Shown here in pieces: positions 16,489 through 26,871 of a stretch of DNA of 64,000 nt. The stretch is taken from contig JAQGOP010000038.1 in assembly GCA_028293545.1 (NCBI GenBank), forward strand, positions 1 to 64,000, read 5' to 3'. Positions within the stretch are counted from its first letter, which is position 1, and every line of letters begins with the position of its first letter. Source of the DNA: Verrucomicrobiota bacterium. GTDB taxonomy: Bacteria > Verrucomicrobiota > Verrucomicrobiia > Opitutales > Opitutaceae. Both the position numbers and the translations under genes were made by a program. Under the pieces are notes generated by a model. That model saw only the letters and a list, made by a program, of their open reading frames with translations. It had not been told where the DNA came from and did no database searches.

Positions 16489-18138
16489 ATGGCCGCAAAA
16501 CTTTTCCTCGGGATCGACGTCGGCACCGGCAGCGCTCGCGCCGGAATTTTCACCGCGAAAGGGAAGCTCGTCGGGCATGCGACGGAGGCCATCAAACTCT
16601 GGCGGCCCGCCCCGGATTTCGCCGAGCACTCCTCGGACGACATCTGGGCGGCGTGCTGCCGCGCGGTCCGCGCCGCGCTGGGAAATTCTAAAACCAAACC
16701 GGAGTCGATCGCCGGGATCGGATTCGATGCGACCTGCTCCTTGGTGGTGCTCGATGCCGGGGATCGCCCCGTCTCCGTGAGCCCGTCCGGGCGCGACCAG
16801 CAGAACGTCATCGTGTGGATGGACCACCGCGCGATCCCGCAGGCTGATTTGATCAACCGCACGCGTCACCCCGTGCTGCGTTACGTCGGGGGTGTGATCT
16901 CTCCCGAGATGCAGACGCCCAAGCTGCTGTGGTTGAAACGAAATTTGCCGGGCACCTGGAAGCGGGCGGCGCGGTTCCTCGACCTGCCGGATTTCCTCAC
17001 CTACCGCGCCACCGGCGACGACACGCGCTCGCTCTGCACGACGGTGTGCAAGTGGACTTACCTCGGGCATCGCCGCGGCCGCGGTTGGGACACGAGTTAC
17101 TTTCGTCGCATCGGGCTCGGCGATCTCGCGACTGAAAAATTCCGCCGCATCGGGACCCGCGTGGCCGGCATGGGCGAGCCCGTTGGCCGAGGGCTCGCGC
17201 CGCGAGCCGCGAAGGAGCTGGGGCTGTCCGCCGGGACGCCCGTGGGCGTGGGCATCATCGACGCGCACGCCGGCGGACTCGGTGTGCTCGGCGCCGGGTT
17301 GCGCGCCCGGACAATCGGCGCCGCGGAATTCGAACGCCGCCTGGCGCTGATCGGCGGCACGTCATCCTGCCACATGGCCGTTTCCGCCAAGCCCCGGTTC
17401 ATCCGCGGGATTTGGGGTCCCTATTTTTCCGCCATGGTACCCGGCTTTTGGCTGACCGAAGGCGGACAGTCGGCCACGGGTGCGCTGATCGATCATGTGA
17501 TTTTCTCCCACGCCGCCGCGGGTCCGCTCGCAGCCGTCGCGAAAAAATCCGGGCGCACGATTTACGAACTGCTCAACGACCGGCTCGACGCGCTCGTGAA
17601 ATCGACGGGGGCCAAATTCCCGGGCGAACTCACGCGTCACCTGCACATCCAGCCCGATTTCCACGGCAACCGTTCGCCCCGCGCCGACCCGACCTTGCGC
17701 GGCGCGATGAGTGGCTTGCCTCTCTCGGCGACGGTCGACGACCTCGCGCTCCAGTATCTCGCCGCGATCCAGGCCGTGGCGCACGGCACGAGGCACATCA
17801 TCGACGCGATGAACCTCCGCGGCTATCGCATCACCACGCTCGCAGCGTGCGGCGGCGGCACGAAGAACCCGGTTTTCCTCCGGGAGCACGCGGATATCAC
17901 GGGTTGCACGATCATCCTGCCCAAGGAACCCGAGGCCGTGCTGCTCGGATCGGCGATGCTGGGAGCGGTGGCCTGCCGGGCACAGCCCAGCGTCGCTGCC
18001 GCGATGGCCGCGATGAGCGCGGCTGGCCGCACGATTCGTCCCGCCCCGGGAAAAACGAAGGCCTTCCACGCGCGCAAGCACGCCGTGTTTCATCGCCTTC
18101 ACGGCGACTACCTCGCGTACCGCGCGATGATGAAGTAG
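16489..18138 (+). CDS. FGGY-family pentulose kinase
   Basis: A 549-residue sugar kinase. The N-terminal ATP-binding lobe begins [16 protein letters not shown]. The pentulose-kinase subgroup signatures are strong: [70 protein letters not shown] and [14 protein letters not shown]. The C-terminal lobe has [15 protein letters not shown]. The enzyme should phosphorylate a ketopentose (D-ribulose or similar) with ATP. ATG 16489 is used; the longer upstream frame is repeat sequence. It stands alone on the plus strand between the two minus-strand SBP+TPR modules and converges on the second. Its stop TAG touches a decayed repeat terminus. Confidence 0.9.
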   Translation: MAAKLFLGIDVGTGSARAGIFTAKGKLVGHATEAIKLWRPAPDFAEHSSDDIWAACCRAVRAALGNSKTKPESIAGIGFDATCSLVVLDAGDRPVSVSPSGRDQQNVIVWMDHRAIPQADLINRTRHPVLRYVGGVISPEMQTPKLLWLKRNLPGTWKRAARFLDLPDFLTYRATGDDTRSLCTTVCKWTYLGHRRGRGWDTSYFRRIGLGDLATEKFRRIGTRVAGMGEPVGRGLAPRAAKELGLSAGTPVGVGIIDAHAGGLGVLGAGLRARTIGAAEFERRLALIGGTSSCHMAVSAKPRFIRGIWGPYFSAMVPGFWLTEGGQSATGALIDHVIFSHAAAGPLAAVAKKSGRTIYELLNDRLDALVKSTGAKFPGELTRHLHIQPDFHGNRSPRADPTLRGAMSGLPLSATVDDLALQYLAAIQAVAHGTRHIIDAMNLRGYRITTLAACGGGTKNPVFLREHADITGCTIILPKEPEAVLLGSAMLGAVACRAQPSVAAAMAAMSAAGRTIRPAPGKTKAFHARKHAVFHRLHGDYLAYRAMMK

Positions 18139-18178
18139 CACATCGCCGGCGGCCGGCCTGCTCCGCAGACCCCGGCGG

Positions 18179-19009
18179 CTATTTCAAGCCCGCCAGCTTC
18201 TGCTTCACCATGTACTGCCGCTGGTCGAGCGGGAATTCCGCGAGGAACGTTTCGTAAAATTTCCGCGCCTGCGCGGGATCGCCCGTCAGCGCCGAAACTT
18301 CGGCAATCTGCACCAGCACATCGGCGCGCGTCGGCGCATCCAGCTGCCGGAGTTTTTCCGCCGCGAGCAAATCCGGCAGCGCCTCACCCACCGGCAGCCG
18401 GTAATAAAAAATCGCATCGGCGATCACGAGGTGAAGTTCGCTCTGCGCCACCGGGAGGCGCGCCTGCGCCAGCAATTTCCTCGCCGTCGCGACACATTGG
18501 CCGGGCGACGCTGCGGATCGCTCGGGATACAATTCCAGCAATACCAGGCGGCTCAGCGCAGTTTGCGCCCAAATCGACGACTCCTGCTCCGACAGCAGCC
18601 GACGAAACTGCTTCGCCGCCTCCGCCAAGTTCGGCTGTTCGCGGTGATGCTGTGCGATGCGCCCCAGGAAATACCGCGCGCCCTGCGCGACTTCATCGGT
18701 GCCACTGTCGGCCAGGCCGTTGAAAATCGTCCAGGCTTCCTCCACCTGCTCCGTCGTCATTGGTTGTTTCGCCAGCAGCGACACTCCCCGCCCAAATTCC
18801 GCGTCGCGCTTCGCCGCGTCGGACGCCGGCTTTTCGGCTTCCGCCCGAAATTCCCGCAGCGCCTCGTCGGTCTTCAACCGCGCGAGCGCCTGCCACCCCG
18901 ATGTGGCACCGGGTTCCGCCCCGCCGGCGAGATTGGCCCACGCGAAAATCATCGTCGCACCGCCAGCCCGCGCCAGTGCACCGCACCATCCCTTTATTCC
19001 CCGTTTCAC
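18179..19009 (-). CDS. Exported TPR protein paired with SBP (module 2)
   Basis: A 276-residue paralogue of the TPR protein at 13705-14508. It has an N-terminal hydrophobic segment (about residues 11-30, ALARAGGATMIFAWANLAGG) and TPR-like helices with DEVAQGARYFLGRIAQHH, KQFRRLLSEQESSIWAQTALSRLVLLELY and DPAQARKFYETFLAEFP. The first codon overlaps the end of the upstream solute-binding protein gene, exactly as in module 1. The same gene order, overlap and sequence relationship show that the pair was duplicated as a unit. Confidence 0.8.
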   Translation of the reverse strand: MKRGIKGWCGALARAGGATMIFAWANLAGGAEPGATSGWQALARLKTDEALREFRAEAEKPASDAAKRDAEFGRGVSLLAKQPMTTEQVEEAWTIFNGLADSGTDEVAQGARYFLGRIAQHHREQPNLAEAAKQFRRLLSEQESSIWAQTALSRLVLLELYPERSAASPGQCVATARKLLAQARLPVAQSELHLVIADAIFYYRLPVGEALPDLLAAEKLRQLDAPTRADVLVQIAEVSALTGDPAQARKFYETFLAEFPLDQRQYMVKQKLAGLK

Positions 19010-20604
19010 GGTTTCGCCTCCCCATTGGTCTTTTCCGCGCGCTGCGCGGCCGCCTCCATCTCGCGCCTTGTCTGGTAATATTTTCCTTCGAGCAGGGCGG
19101 GCGACGCCGGCAGTCGATCGGCTTCCCCCGTCGCCCGCAGGCGCGCGGTGGCGGTGACATCATCCGTGTTGAAGGCCACGCGCGAATCCCGCAGGTGCGC
19201 GTGCAGGTCGCGGTCGGCGTACTCGGGCCCGCGCGTTTCCATTTCCTTCTGGAAGGCCTCGACGCTGCCGTTGGGACCAAACATGCGATGCATCTCCTGC
19301 AGGAAAAACATCCGCAGCTCCGAGCCCGTCCCGCTGAAATACGACTGCGAACCCCAGTTGTAGCCGTCGTAGAACGGCAGGAACCGCTTCGAGAACTCCG
19401 TCGGCTTCACCCCACGGATCGCCGGCAACCACTGGCTCACGTCGACGAAAATCTGGTTGCCCTCCACGCTCGTGAGGAAACGCATGAAATCGAGCGCCTC
19501 CTCCGAGTGCGCCGACGCCTTGTTGAGATAGAACGATGTCCCGGTTTGCACCGATCCGTCCGAGAGCGGTCCGAGTGACGTTTTCCCAAACTCCGGGTCC
19601 GCGGCGTCGGGCAGCGGCAGGCGAAACGCCCCGACTTCGAACGGCGCCTCCCGGCGGAGGCTGCTCGCATCCCAGCTGCCCGCACAGAGGATCAACGCGT
19701 GCCCGCGCAGGAAATCGAGCATTGCGACGTCGCGCTTCATCTGGATGAACCCCGGCTGGCTCGCGTTGCCGAGCTCGCGGAAAACCTTCAGGCCGTTGGC
19801 CAGTTCGGGAGTGCGGTACGACCATTCCCCCCGCTCCCACCCCAGCGCGATTTCCCAGTACGACAAGCTGAGCGTGTGGTCGTGATCGAGCTTCGGTGAA
19901 TGGTGGCTGCCCATGCCGTGGGTCACCGGTTCCGCGATCCACCAGCTGTTATCCCAGGAATTCCCGATCGTGGAGAGCGTCTGCTCCTTGGCCTTGGCGT
20001 AGGCCCGCACTGCCTCGCACAGCCCGAGGAATTCCCGCCAGGTTTGCGGCGGCTGGTCGCTGCCGGTGATTTCGCGCAGCAGCGTGCGGTTGTAGAACAA
20101 CCGCATGGTGAACATCGCGATCGTCGGCGCGTAGTAGTCGCGCATCAGCGTGTTGTAGCCGTCGGGCCCCGTCATGTTGTCGAGGAAGGTGTCGCGCCAT
20201 GCCCGGCCCTCCAGCGGCGTTCCTTTGTTATACGGGTTAGGCTGCGCCACCTGGCGCGAGATCGGTTGGAAATACCGCGGCGCGAGTTCCTCGATGCGAC
20301 CCCAGTACATCGTGTACTCGATCAGGTCCGGCGCGGTGCCGCCCACGAGCTGGGTGCGCATCCACTGCCGGTAGATCGTGTCGGGCACGACGAGGATCTC
20401 GACCTTCACGTCCGGGTTGAGCTGCTCGTAACGCCGCGCGACCGCCTCGATGCCCTCGCGCACGGTGCCCTCGAGCTGCCAGTGGCTGAGGCGAACGGTC
20501 ACTTTCTGCTTCGCTTCCGGCGCGTGCGCATGGCGCCAGGCCAGGACGGCGGCCGCAAGGTAGCCGAGCGCCAGCACGGCAATCCCCGCATGCTTGAGCT
20601 TCAT
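19006..20604 (-). CDS. Membrane-anchored extracellular solute-binding protein, family 1 (module 2)
   Basis: A 532-residue paralogue of 14505-16079. N-terminal hydrophobic anchor (about residues 7-22, IAVLALGYLAAAVLAW). Shared blocks include the VRLSHWQLEGTVREG strand, RRYEQLNPDVKVEILVVPD, RTQLVGGTAPDLIEYT, PNPYNKGTPLEGRAWRDTF, REITGSDQPPQTWREF and LDFMRFLTSVEGNQIF. It also has a C-terminal tail of about 100 residues beyond the usual SBP fold. It ends by overlapping the TPR gene start. It follows the aldo/keto reductase and alpha-galactosidase genes on the same strand, so galactoside binding is a reasonable but unproven guess. Confidence 0.85.
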   Translation of the reverse strand: MKLKHAGIAVLALGYLAAAVLAWRHAHAPEAKQKVTVRLSHWQLEGTVREGIEAVARRYEQLNPDVKVEILVVPDTIYRQWMRTQLVGGTAPDLIEYTMYWGRIEELAPRYFQPISRQVAQPNPYNKGTPLEGRAWRDTFLDNMTGPDGYNTLMRDYYAPTIAMFTMRLFYNRTLLREITGSDQPPQTWREFLGLCEAVRAYAKAKEQTLSTIGNSWDNSWWIAEPVTHGMGSHHSPKLDHDHTLSLSYWEIALGWERGEWSYRTPELANGLKVFRELGNASQPGFIQMKRDVAMLDFLRGHALILCAGSWDASSLRREAPFEVGAFRLPLPDAADPEFGKTSLGPLSDGSVQTGTSFYLNKASAHSEEALDFMRFLTSVEGNQIFVDVSQWLPAIRGVKPTEFSKRFLPFYDGYNWGSQSYFSGTGSELRMFFLQEMHRMFGPNGSVEAFQKEMETRGPEYADRDLHAHLRDSRVAFNTDDVTATARLRATGEADRLPASPALLEGKYYQTRREMEAAAQRAEKTNGEAKP

Positions 20605-20738
20605 GCGTGGGATGCGAATGGGTGGGGCCGCCCGATCATCGTCCCAGCGAAGCCCACCGCGCGCGAAGAACCAAATGTATTCTCATTCTCGTCCGTGCAC
20701 GCCGGCGGGTTTGGCGAACGGCGCAGCTTCCCTTCGCC

Positions 20739-21728
20739 CTAATCCCAGATCGGCCGGCTGTTCCTGGGATAATCGGTCAGCGCGGCCAGCGCCTTCATTT
20801 CCTCCGCGTCCAGGCGATAGCCGACGGCCCCGAACGAATCCCGCAACTGCTGCGGCGTGTTGGCGCCGACGATCGCGGAGGTCACCACCGGATTGCCCAG
20901 CAACCAGGCGAGCGCAGTCTGCGCGACGGTCTTGCCGTGGCTGCGACCGATCTCGTCAAGTTTTTCAATCAGGGAAAAGCCGCGGTCGGTCCCATATTTT
21001 TTCCAGATATCCGTGGCGCGAACGCTCTCCACCTTTCCGCCGCGCCGGTATTTTCCCGTGAGAAATCCCCCGGCCAGCGGCGAGTACGGGATCACACCCA
21101 GGCGGTAATGCCGACAGAGCGGCTGCGCCTCCATTTCGAACAACGCGCGCTCCATCAGCGAATACTCGGGTTGGTAGGAATTGAAACGCGCGAGGCCGCG
21201 CTGGTCGCTCCGGCCCAGCGCTTCCATCAGGCGCCACGCCGGGTAATTCGAGGCGCCGATGGCGCGCACCTTGCCCGCCTGCACCAGCTGGTCCAGCGCC
21301 CCGAGCGTTTCCTCGATCGGCACGCTGAGATCGGCCCAGTGGCATTGATAGAGGTCGATGTGATCCGTCTGGAGGCGCCGCAGCGAATCCTCGCAGCACC
21401 GGATCACGCGTTCGCGCGACAGGCCTTCGCCGCCTGCACCCTCGGCCATTTTCCCGCGGACCTTGGTCGCGACGATCACCTTGGACCGGTTGCCGCGCGC
21501 CTTCATCCACCGCCCGATGATTTCCTCCGAGCCGCCGCCACCGGCGAGCCCGCGCGATCCCCACGTGGTATAGATATCCGCCGTGTCGATGAAGTTTCCG
21601 CCGGCTTGGACAAACTCGTCCATGATCGCCGACGATGCGGCTTCATCGGCCGTCCATCCAAACTGCATCGTGCCCAGGCAAAGTTCAGAGACGCGAAGTT
21701 CGCTGCGGCCAAGGGCGCGGAGGTTCAT
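20739..21728 (-). CDS. Aldo/keto reductase
   Basis: A 329-residue (beta/alpha)8 NADPH-dependent reductase. The catalytic tetrad can be placed as Asp48 and Tyr53 (FIDTADIY), Lys89 (IVATKV) and His130 (LYQCHW). VRAIGASNYPAW and NSYQPEYSLMERALF are typical of the group that includes YajO/Tas-like and plant-type aldo/keto reductases. ATG 21728 (MNLRALGRSELRVSELCLGTMQFG) is preferred over the upstream ATG 21815, which would overlap the alpha-galactosidase gene. It lies 53 bp downstream of that gene, so the two are probably co-transcribed and act on sugars or related carbonyls. Confidence 0.9.
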   Translation of the reverse strand: MNLRALGRSELRVSELCLGTMQFGWTADEAASSAIMDEFVQAGGNFIDTADIYTTWGSRGLAGGGGSEEIIGRWMKARGNRSKVIVATKVRGKMAEGAGGEGLSRERVIRCCEDSLRRLQTDHIDLYQCHWADLSVPIEETLGALDQLVQAGKVRAIGASNYPAWRLMEALGRSDQRGLARFNSYQPEYSLMERALFEMEAQPLCRHYRLGVIPYSPLAGGFLTGKYRRGGKVESVRATDIWKKYGTDRGFSLIEKLDEIGRSHGKTVAQTALAWLLGNPVVTSAIVGANTPQQLRDSFGAVGYRLDAEEMKALAALTDYPRNSRPIWD

Positions 21729-21781
21729 GCCGCGATTCGAGCCGCGCCGTCGGCGGAGTACAATCCGAACCAACCAAGCAG

Positions 21782-23959
21782 CTATTTTTTCAGGACCGCC
21801 ACGCAGGCCGACCACTCGCCGGCGGGGGTCCAGCGCAGTTCACCGCCGGAAATTTTCGGCGGGAGACGATCCGTGTGGAGGTCGCCCACGACGCGCCAAC
21901 GGCCCGGCGGGAGCGGGATGCGGATGATTTTCGCGCCCGGTTTTTCAAACGTGTGGCCGACCACGACCGCCTGCTTCCCATCGTCGCTGGCGCGCACCAT
22001 CGCCTGCCAGCCTTGCGCGTGGCGATACGCCACGACGTCCGGACCATAACGCCGCGAACGCCCGCGGCGAATCGCCGGCCTCGCCTGCGCATACAGCGCA
22101 ATCGCACGGTCCACCAGTGCGCGCTGCCCGGGTTTCAGCGTCGCAAAATCTCCCGAGAGGCAAAGCCGGCCAAGGAATCCGCCCGCCAGCAGGTAAACGA
22201 TGCGGCGGACGTCTTCCTTCGCGCGCAGCACCGCCCAGACCTGGCACTGGCGCGGAAGCATCAGGCGATGGAGATTCGCCGCGATGATCGGGATCTCCCG
22301 ACATTCGTGTGCGTCGGAAAAACTGCTCATTGCCGTCAAACCGATCATCGACGGCTCGAGCCGGTGCCCGCCCGACGAACAGTTCTCAATGATCAAGCCC
22401 GGCAGCTCCGCGCGCAGCCGGCGAAAAAATGCCTGCACGCCTTCAAGGTGTTGGCGCAGCCCTTCACCGAACGACTCAGCGCCGTCGACGCCGAGGCCGA
22501 TGTTGTCGTTATAATCGACCTTCAGGTATCCGAAGTTCCCTTCGCGCAGGAGCTCGATCACTCGCTCGCTGAGATGCGTGACGACCTCCGGCTTGCGCAG
22601 GTCGAGAAATCTCCGGCTGCCCACCGTGATCACGCGCCCGTCGCGATGGAGGAGCAAATCCGTGCGATTGAAAAGCGTCGACGCCGACCCGATCACTTCC
22701 ATTTCAAACCAAATCCCGGGGATCAAACCACAGGCCCGGATCGCATCCGCGGTCGCGCGCAAACCGTGCGGATACATTTCCATGTTGGGCTTCCAGTCGC
22801 CCTGCGCCGTCGACCAATCCCCGCCCCCCGGTTTGTACCAACCCGCGTCCATCACGAGGTACTTGATCCCGGTGTCGCGCAGATCCTGCGCGAGGGCCGT
22901 CATGTTCGCATGGCTCGGGTTGCCCCAGCTCGTCGTCCATTCATTGAACATCACCGGCAGCGACTGCTCGCTTTTGGGCAGCGTCGCCAGCGGCACCTCC
23001 TGTGCGGCGGTCAACGCCGAGCACAGGTCGTCGAGATCCCCGGCCACGCAACCGATCGTTGCCGTCGGCGACGTAAAACTCACCCCGGGGGCGAGCGTTT
23101 TCATCCAGTGGCCGAGCTCGCGATCCGCCAGGCCGCCAGAAATCGAGCCCAAGTCATCGCGCCGGTAGACCTCCATCTGCCAGGAGCCGGGATGCGCCAG
23201 CTGCGCGCCCCAAGCCACGCCGGCGTGCGTGTCCTCGACACCCACGAAAGGGAAAAATCCGTTCACGGGCAGTGAACCGACGTCACCAAAACGCTCGTTG
23301 CGCACGCCAAATCCCACCCACGACCGCTCGAGCTGCAGGGCTTCAAACGCGTGCGATTCCAGCCGGCCCTCCATGCTCCAGACCCCGCGGAAACGATGCA
23401 GGCGCAGCCGCCCGGGGGCGTCGTCCGCTGCAAACGGCGTGATGCCGCCGATTGAAAAACTCGAGAGATACTCGAGCGTGATCGGGAGCGCGGAAGTGTT
23501 GTCCACCGTGACCGCGCTCTCGAGCCAGCTCGCGCCGTTCCTCCACCGGAGCTCGTGATGCGCTTCCCAGCCGCCGTGGGCATGCTTGAAACTCGTGCGC
23601 ACCGTCGTCACGCCGCCCGCGCGTGTCACTTTCTGCGCGGTAAAATTCATCTGATCGACCGTGGGCCCGTTGCGCATGGTGCGTCCCTGCGCGAAGGCCG
23701 GGACCGCGTCGTCCCCCTGCACCTTGAGCTGGATCAGCGACTCGATCGCCCAGGCGCGCGGGCCGTTCGCGGACGTTCCCTTGATGCTGTCGATTTCGAT
23801 CCCCGTGAGAAACTCACGCCGCGGGGCGAGTTGGCGCCGCTTGCTGGTGGGCACCAGCCAAAGCCCGAGGCGGCCAGTCGACGGATCCTTGACGTAGAGA
23901 ACGGTCGTGGCGCCGCATCGCACCTCGCGATGAATCTTGGGAAGCAGGCCGGATTTCAT
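21782..23959 (-). CDS. Alpha-galactosidase, GH36 family
   Basis: A 725-residue enzyme that should remove terminal alpha-1,6-linked galactose from oligosaccharides such as raffinose or melibiose. An N-terminal beta-supersandwich (about residues 1-330) is followed by the TIM barrel: VMFNEWTTSWGNP, KYLVMDAGWYKPGGGDW, GLIPGIWFEMEV, then the nucleophile Asp482 in YLKVDYNDN, IIENCSSGGHRLEPS, and the acid/base Asp549 in SSFSDAHE. A small beta-sandwich ends the protein. All catalytic motifs are intact. No signal peptide is seen, so it may be cytoplasmic and act on imported sugar. Part of the closely spaced minus-strand run. Confidence 0.93.
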   Translation of the reverse strand: MKSGLLPKIHREVRCGATTVLYVKDPSTGRLGLWLVPTSKRRQLAPRREFLTGIEIDSIKGTSANGPRAWAIESLIQLKVQGDDAVPAFAQGRTMRNGPTVDQMNFTAQKVTRAGGVTTVRTSFKHAHGGWEAHHELRWRNGASWLESAVTVDNTSALPITLEYLSSFSIGGITPFAADDAPGRLRLHRFRGVWSMEGRLESHAFEALQLERSWVGFGVRNERFGDVGSLPVNGFFPFVGVEDTHAGVAWGAQLAHPGSWQMEVYRRDDLGSISGGLADRELGHWMKTLAPGVSFTSPTATIGCVAGDLDDLCSALTAAQEVPLATLPKSEQSLPVMFNEWTTSWGNPSHANMTALAQDLRDTGIKYLVMDAGWYKPGGGDWSTAQGDWKPNMEMYPHGLRATADAIRACGLIPGIWFEMEVIGSASTLFNRTDLLLHRDGRVITVGSRRFLDLRKPEVVTHLSERVIELLREGNFGYLKVDYNDNIGLGVDGAESFGEGLRQHLEGVQAFFRRLRAELPGLIIENCSSGGHRLEPSMIGLTAMSSFSDAHECREIPIIAANLHRLMLPRQCQVWAVLRAKEDVRRIVYLLAGGFLGRLCLSGDFATLKPGQRALVDRAIALYAQARPAIRRGRSRRYGPDVVAYRHAQGWQAMVRASDDGKQAVVVGHTFEKPGAKIIRIPLPPGRWRVVGDLHTDRLPPKISGGELRWTPAGEWSACVAVLKK

Positions 23960-24029
23960 CAGAGGAAAGAAAAGCCGCCGGCTTCCGATTTACGAGGGCG
24001 CAGTTGGGCCCGGCGCAGCCGGGAGCCGC

Positions 24030-25789
24030 TTACCGCGTGGGCGACGGTTCCACCGACTCCACCGCCAACTCCAACCCCGCCACCGTGATCTTCTCCGAGG
24101 CACTCACCGTGATTTCATTCGCACCGTATTTCAGTACCGACCCATCGACCGTGAAATCGCGGCACGTCGCCAGCGCGGGGGGCTTCTGGTCGTAAGGCTC
24201 GGGAAACAGATGCACGAGCGTCGCGGCGCGACTTCCCAGGGCGCGGCCGTTCAATTCCACTTTCAACTCCGCCGGGCCCGCGAGCACCACGCGGAGCACG
24301 CATTTCTTTTTCCTCGGGGATTTTTCGCCGACGTGCAGCGTTAGGTGCAGCGGCGCCGAAGGCTGGCTGACCGCGGGCAGATGCGCCGGTGAATCAAACC
24401 GCGGCCGGTCAAACAGGGGAAACCTCGCATCGGCCACGTACAGCTTGGGCCGTCCCTCCAGCGTCGCCGGGTCGCCCATCTCGCGCAGCACTTCAAGCGG
24501 CTCTTCATGATTCCAGTTTTTTCCCTGGGGGTCGTTCCCGTTGGCCTGGGCCGCGAACATGTTGAACAGCGCCAAGCCATCCGCGCCCTGCGCGTAAAGG
24601 GCGGCGGCCGTGCCGCGATAAATCTCCGCCGTGCCATCGCGCGGCAGGAAATAACCGTCGACCAGCGGACCGCCCAAAACGTAGTCGATGCTCGCGCACA
24701 CCGGCAGCCCCGGCAGCGCGCGCTTGAATTCCGCGATCGGCAGTTCCTGCACGAGCTGGAGAAATTTTCCCACCGTGACGAAATCCAGGTAGCGGCGGCG
24801 ATTCCACTCCGCGAGGTCCAATCCCAGCCGGCGGCAGCCCGCCAGGCTGGACGGCACTCGGGCGCACATTCAATCCGACGGCCCGATGCCTTCGCCACGC
24901 GATCGACCATGGCGCGCACCTCGCCGATGAATTCCGTCATCACCGGCATCTGCGCTTCCGCATTGTCGCCCGCGAAGTCGAGCTTGGCCGGATCCGGCTC
25001 CGACCACCGGGCGGCGTCCTTCCCTTCCCGGGCTTCGCGCGCGGCGGGATCCTTGGTCGGCACTACATTCGGCGGGAAGTACGGCGGACTCCGGAGGAAA
25101 TCGAGCTCGAGCCCGCTGAACGGATAGCGGCGGATCAATTCTTCCAGCATCGCCAGCCGGTGCACGCGCACCTCCGGGATCGCATAATTCAACCCGCCTT
25201 CCGGGAGCCGCCACTCCGGGTGCGCCCGATAAAACGCGTCGGTGTACGGTCCCTGGCCGTTGTCCAACGCCACCATGTGCACGTCATTCATCCGCAGCGT
25301 CGCGAACGCCTCGCGCCCGCTTTTCACCACGGCGGCGACCAGCACTGCAAACCCATCGAAGCCCTCGCTTCGATAAAGCGCCGCCGACTGCTCAACGCCG
25401 GTTGCGGCTTCGGCGCCCATCACATGGTAAAGCTCCTCGCGCACCTTGGGTTCCAGCGGACGCCAGTGGCACATTTCGGAAACCTGGCTCGGGTAATTCA
25501 CACTCTGGCCAAGGCTCGGGCTCAACATGATCGTGGTCAGCTGCGTCCCCGCAAAACGATCGATCGCCCGGCAAATCGAAGCCGGCGCCGTGCCGTGGTA
25601 GAACGGCGACCACCCGTCGTAGTTGAACATCAGGCGATGAGCGGGACGCGCAGCCGGGGCGGGACGGTTCGGCCCGCCGACAACGTTATCCGCGGATCGG
25701 CCAATCAGCGGGACCGCCCGGCCGCCAAGACAAAGCACAAACGCCACGGGCAACGCCCATCTCCGCATTTCCAACCTTGGGAGTTTCAT
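24030..25789 (-). pseudogene. Exported glycoside hydrolase-like TIM-barrel protein, frameshifted
   Basis: Two frames together form one protein of about 586 residues. The first (25789 to about 24870) has a signal peptide (MRRWALPVAFVLCLGG) and a barrel resembling family-10-like hydrolases, with HRLMFNYDGWSPF, YPFSGLELDFLRSPP and a run up to ASGRRIE. The second continues CARVPSSLAGCRRLGLDLAEW...DYVLGGPLVDGYF...ALFNMF and ends in a beta domain (ELKVELNGRALGS). The shift falls near 24868-24872, at GATTGAATGTGCGCC; one missing A would restore the frame. It may be a real mutation or an assembly error. If the protein is functional, it would be a secreted hydrolase-like enzyme of unknown substrate next to the alpha-galactosidase. 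Confidence 0.75.
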
Positions 25790-25853
25790 GGAAGTTTGGA
25801 GCTTCGGGGTTCGGGCTTGGATCACGCTACCCGCGGGCATTTCCGACCTTTCT

Positions 25854-26804
25854 CTACTCTCCCACCCACGCCAGTCCGACCCGCAGCCATAACGGCGTGA
25901 GTAGGACACTCGCGACGACGGTCGCAAGCACCACTCTCACCGCCGTGAGCAAACTGCCCCCGTAGTGTTTCACCAGGACCAGCGGCAGGAATCCCGCCGG
26001 CATCGCGGCCTGCACCATGATCACGTGCTTCAGGTCGGCGGAAAAGGGACCGTATTTTGCGAGCAGCAGAAACAACCCCGTCATTACGCCGAGCCGCAGC
26101 CCCACCGCCGCGAGCGAGGTGCGCCCTTCAAACAGCTCGCGCGGCCGTTCGAAAAAATGTTCGGCCATCGTCGCGCCGCTCAGGATCAATCCCATCGGAA
26201 TCGCGCATGCCGCCAGGGGATGAACGACATTCAGCACGAGCCCCGGCAAATGCGCGCCGAGGCCGGAAAGATTCACGGCCACCGAAACCACGAGCGCGAG
26301 GACCGGGGGGCTGAGCAATTGGCGCCACCCTTCGCGCCAGGAACGCCCGGAGAGCATCATCACGCCGACGATCCAGATCGCGGCCTCGGCACCGACGTTG
26401 TAGGCAAACAACACGCCCAAGCTCCCGACGCCAAACAGCGAAGTCATCAACGGCACCGTGATGTAGCTGTAATTATAGATGCCCGCCGAGAACGCGAAGG
26501 TGCGCAGCCCGGATCCCATCGTGAAGCCCAGCAGGCGCGCGGCGTAGTAACAGACCGCAATTCCAGCGGTCATGGTGAGGAATCCCATCAACGGCGCCCA
26601 GGCGAGGTTCCCCGGTTCGCGCAACGCGGGGTTGGCGTGGACGTTTTCAAAGATGATGCACGGGTAGAGCACGTTCACCACGACGCGAAGCAGCGATTCG
26701 TCCGCCGCCGCCGTCAGCCAGCCGACCCGGCGCAGCCCCATCCCAATGCCCATCACGCCGAAGACGGGCAAAATCAGAAGCAGGAGCTGCCAGTAGGAAG
26801 TCAT
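25854..26804 (-). CDS. AEC-family (auxin efflux carrier-like) transporter
   Basis: A 316-residue membrane protein with about ten hydrophobic segments in two five-helix halves. The start YWQLLLLILPVFGVMGIGMGLRRVGWL and the conserved VVNVLYPCIIFENV, SAGIYNYSYITVPLMTSLFG and PMGLILSGATMAEHFF are typical of the AEC/BASS-related carriers, which move small carboxylates. ATG 26804 is chosen over 26855 so that the first helix is N-terminal. It lies between the BaiN-like flavoprotein and the GH-like gene with gaps of 64-67 bp, so it is probably in the same operon. A second AEC carrier is at 35088. Confidence 0.88.
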   Translation of the reverse strand: MTSYWQLLLLILPVFGVMGIGMGLRRVGWLTAAADESLLRVVVNVLYPCIIFENVHANPALREPGNLAWAPLMGFLTMTAGIAVCYYAARLLGFTMGSGLRTFAFSAGIYNYSYITVPLMTSLFGVGSLGVLFAYNVGAEAAIWIVGVMMLSGRSWREGWRQLLSPPVLALVVSVAVNLSGLGAHLPGLVLNVVHPLAACAIPMGLILSGATMAEHFFERPRELFEGRTSLAAVGLRLGVMTGLFLLLAKYGPFSADLKHVIMVQAAMPAGFLPLVLVKHYGGSLLTAVRVVLATVVASVLLTPLWLRVGLAWVGE

Positions 26805-26871
26805 GGGATGGCCACCAGGTTTCCCCGCGCCCGATTCGCCGAGCGGAACCCGCACCTCTTGAATCGTAAGT

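Noticed and set aside
21635-23275. Plus-strand frame of 546 residues
   Set aside because: Antisense to the alpha-galactosidase, whose catalytic motifs prove the minus strand.
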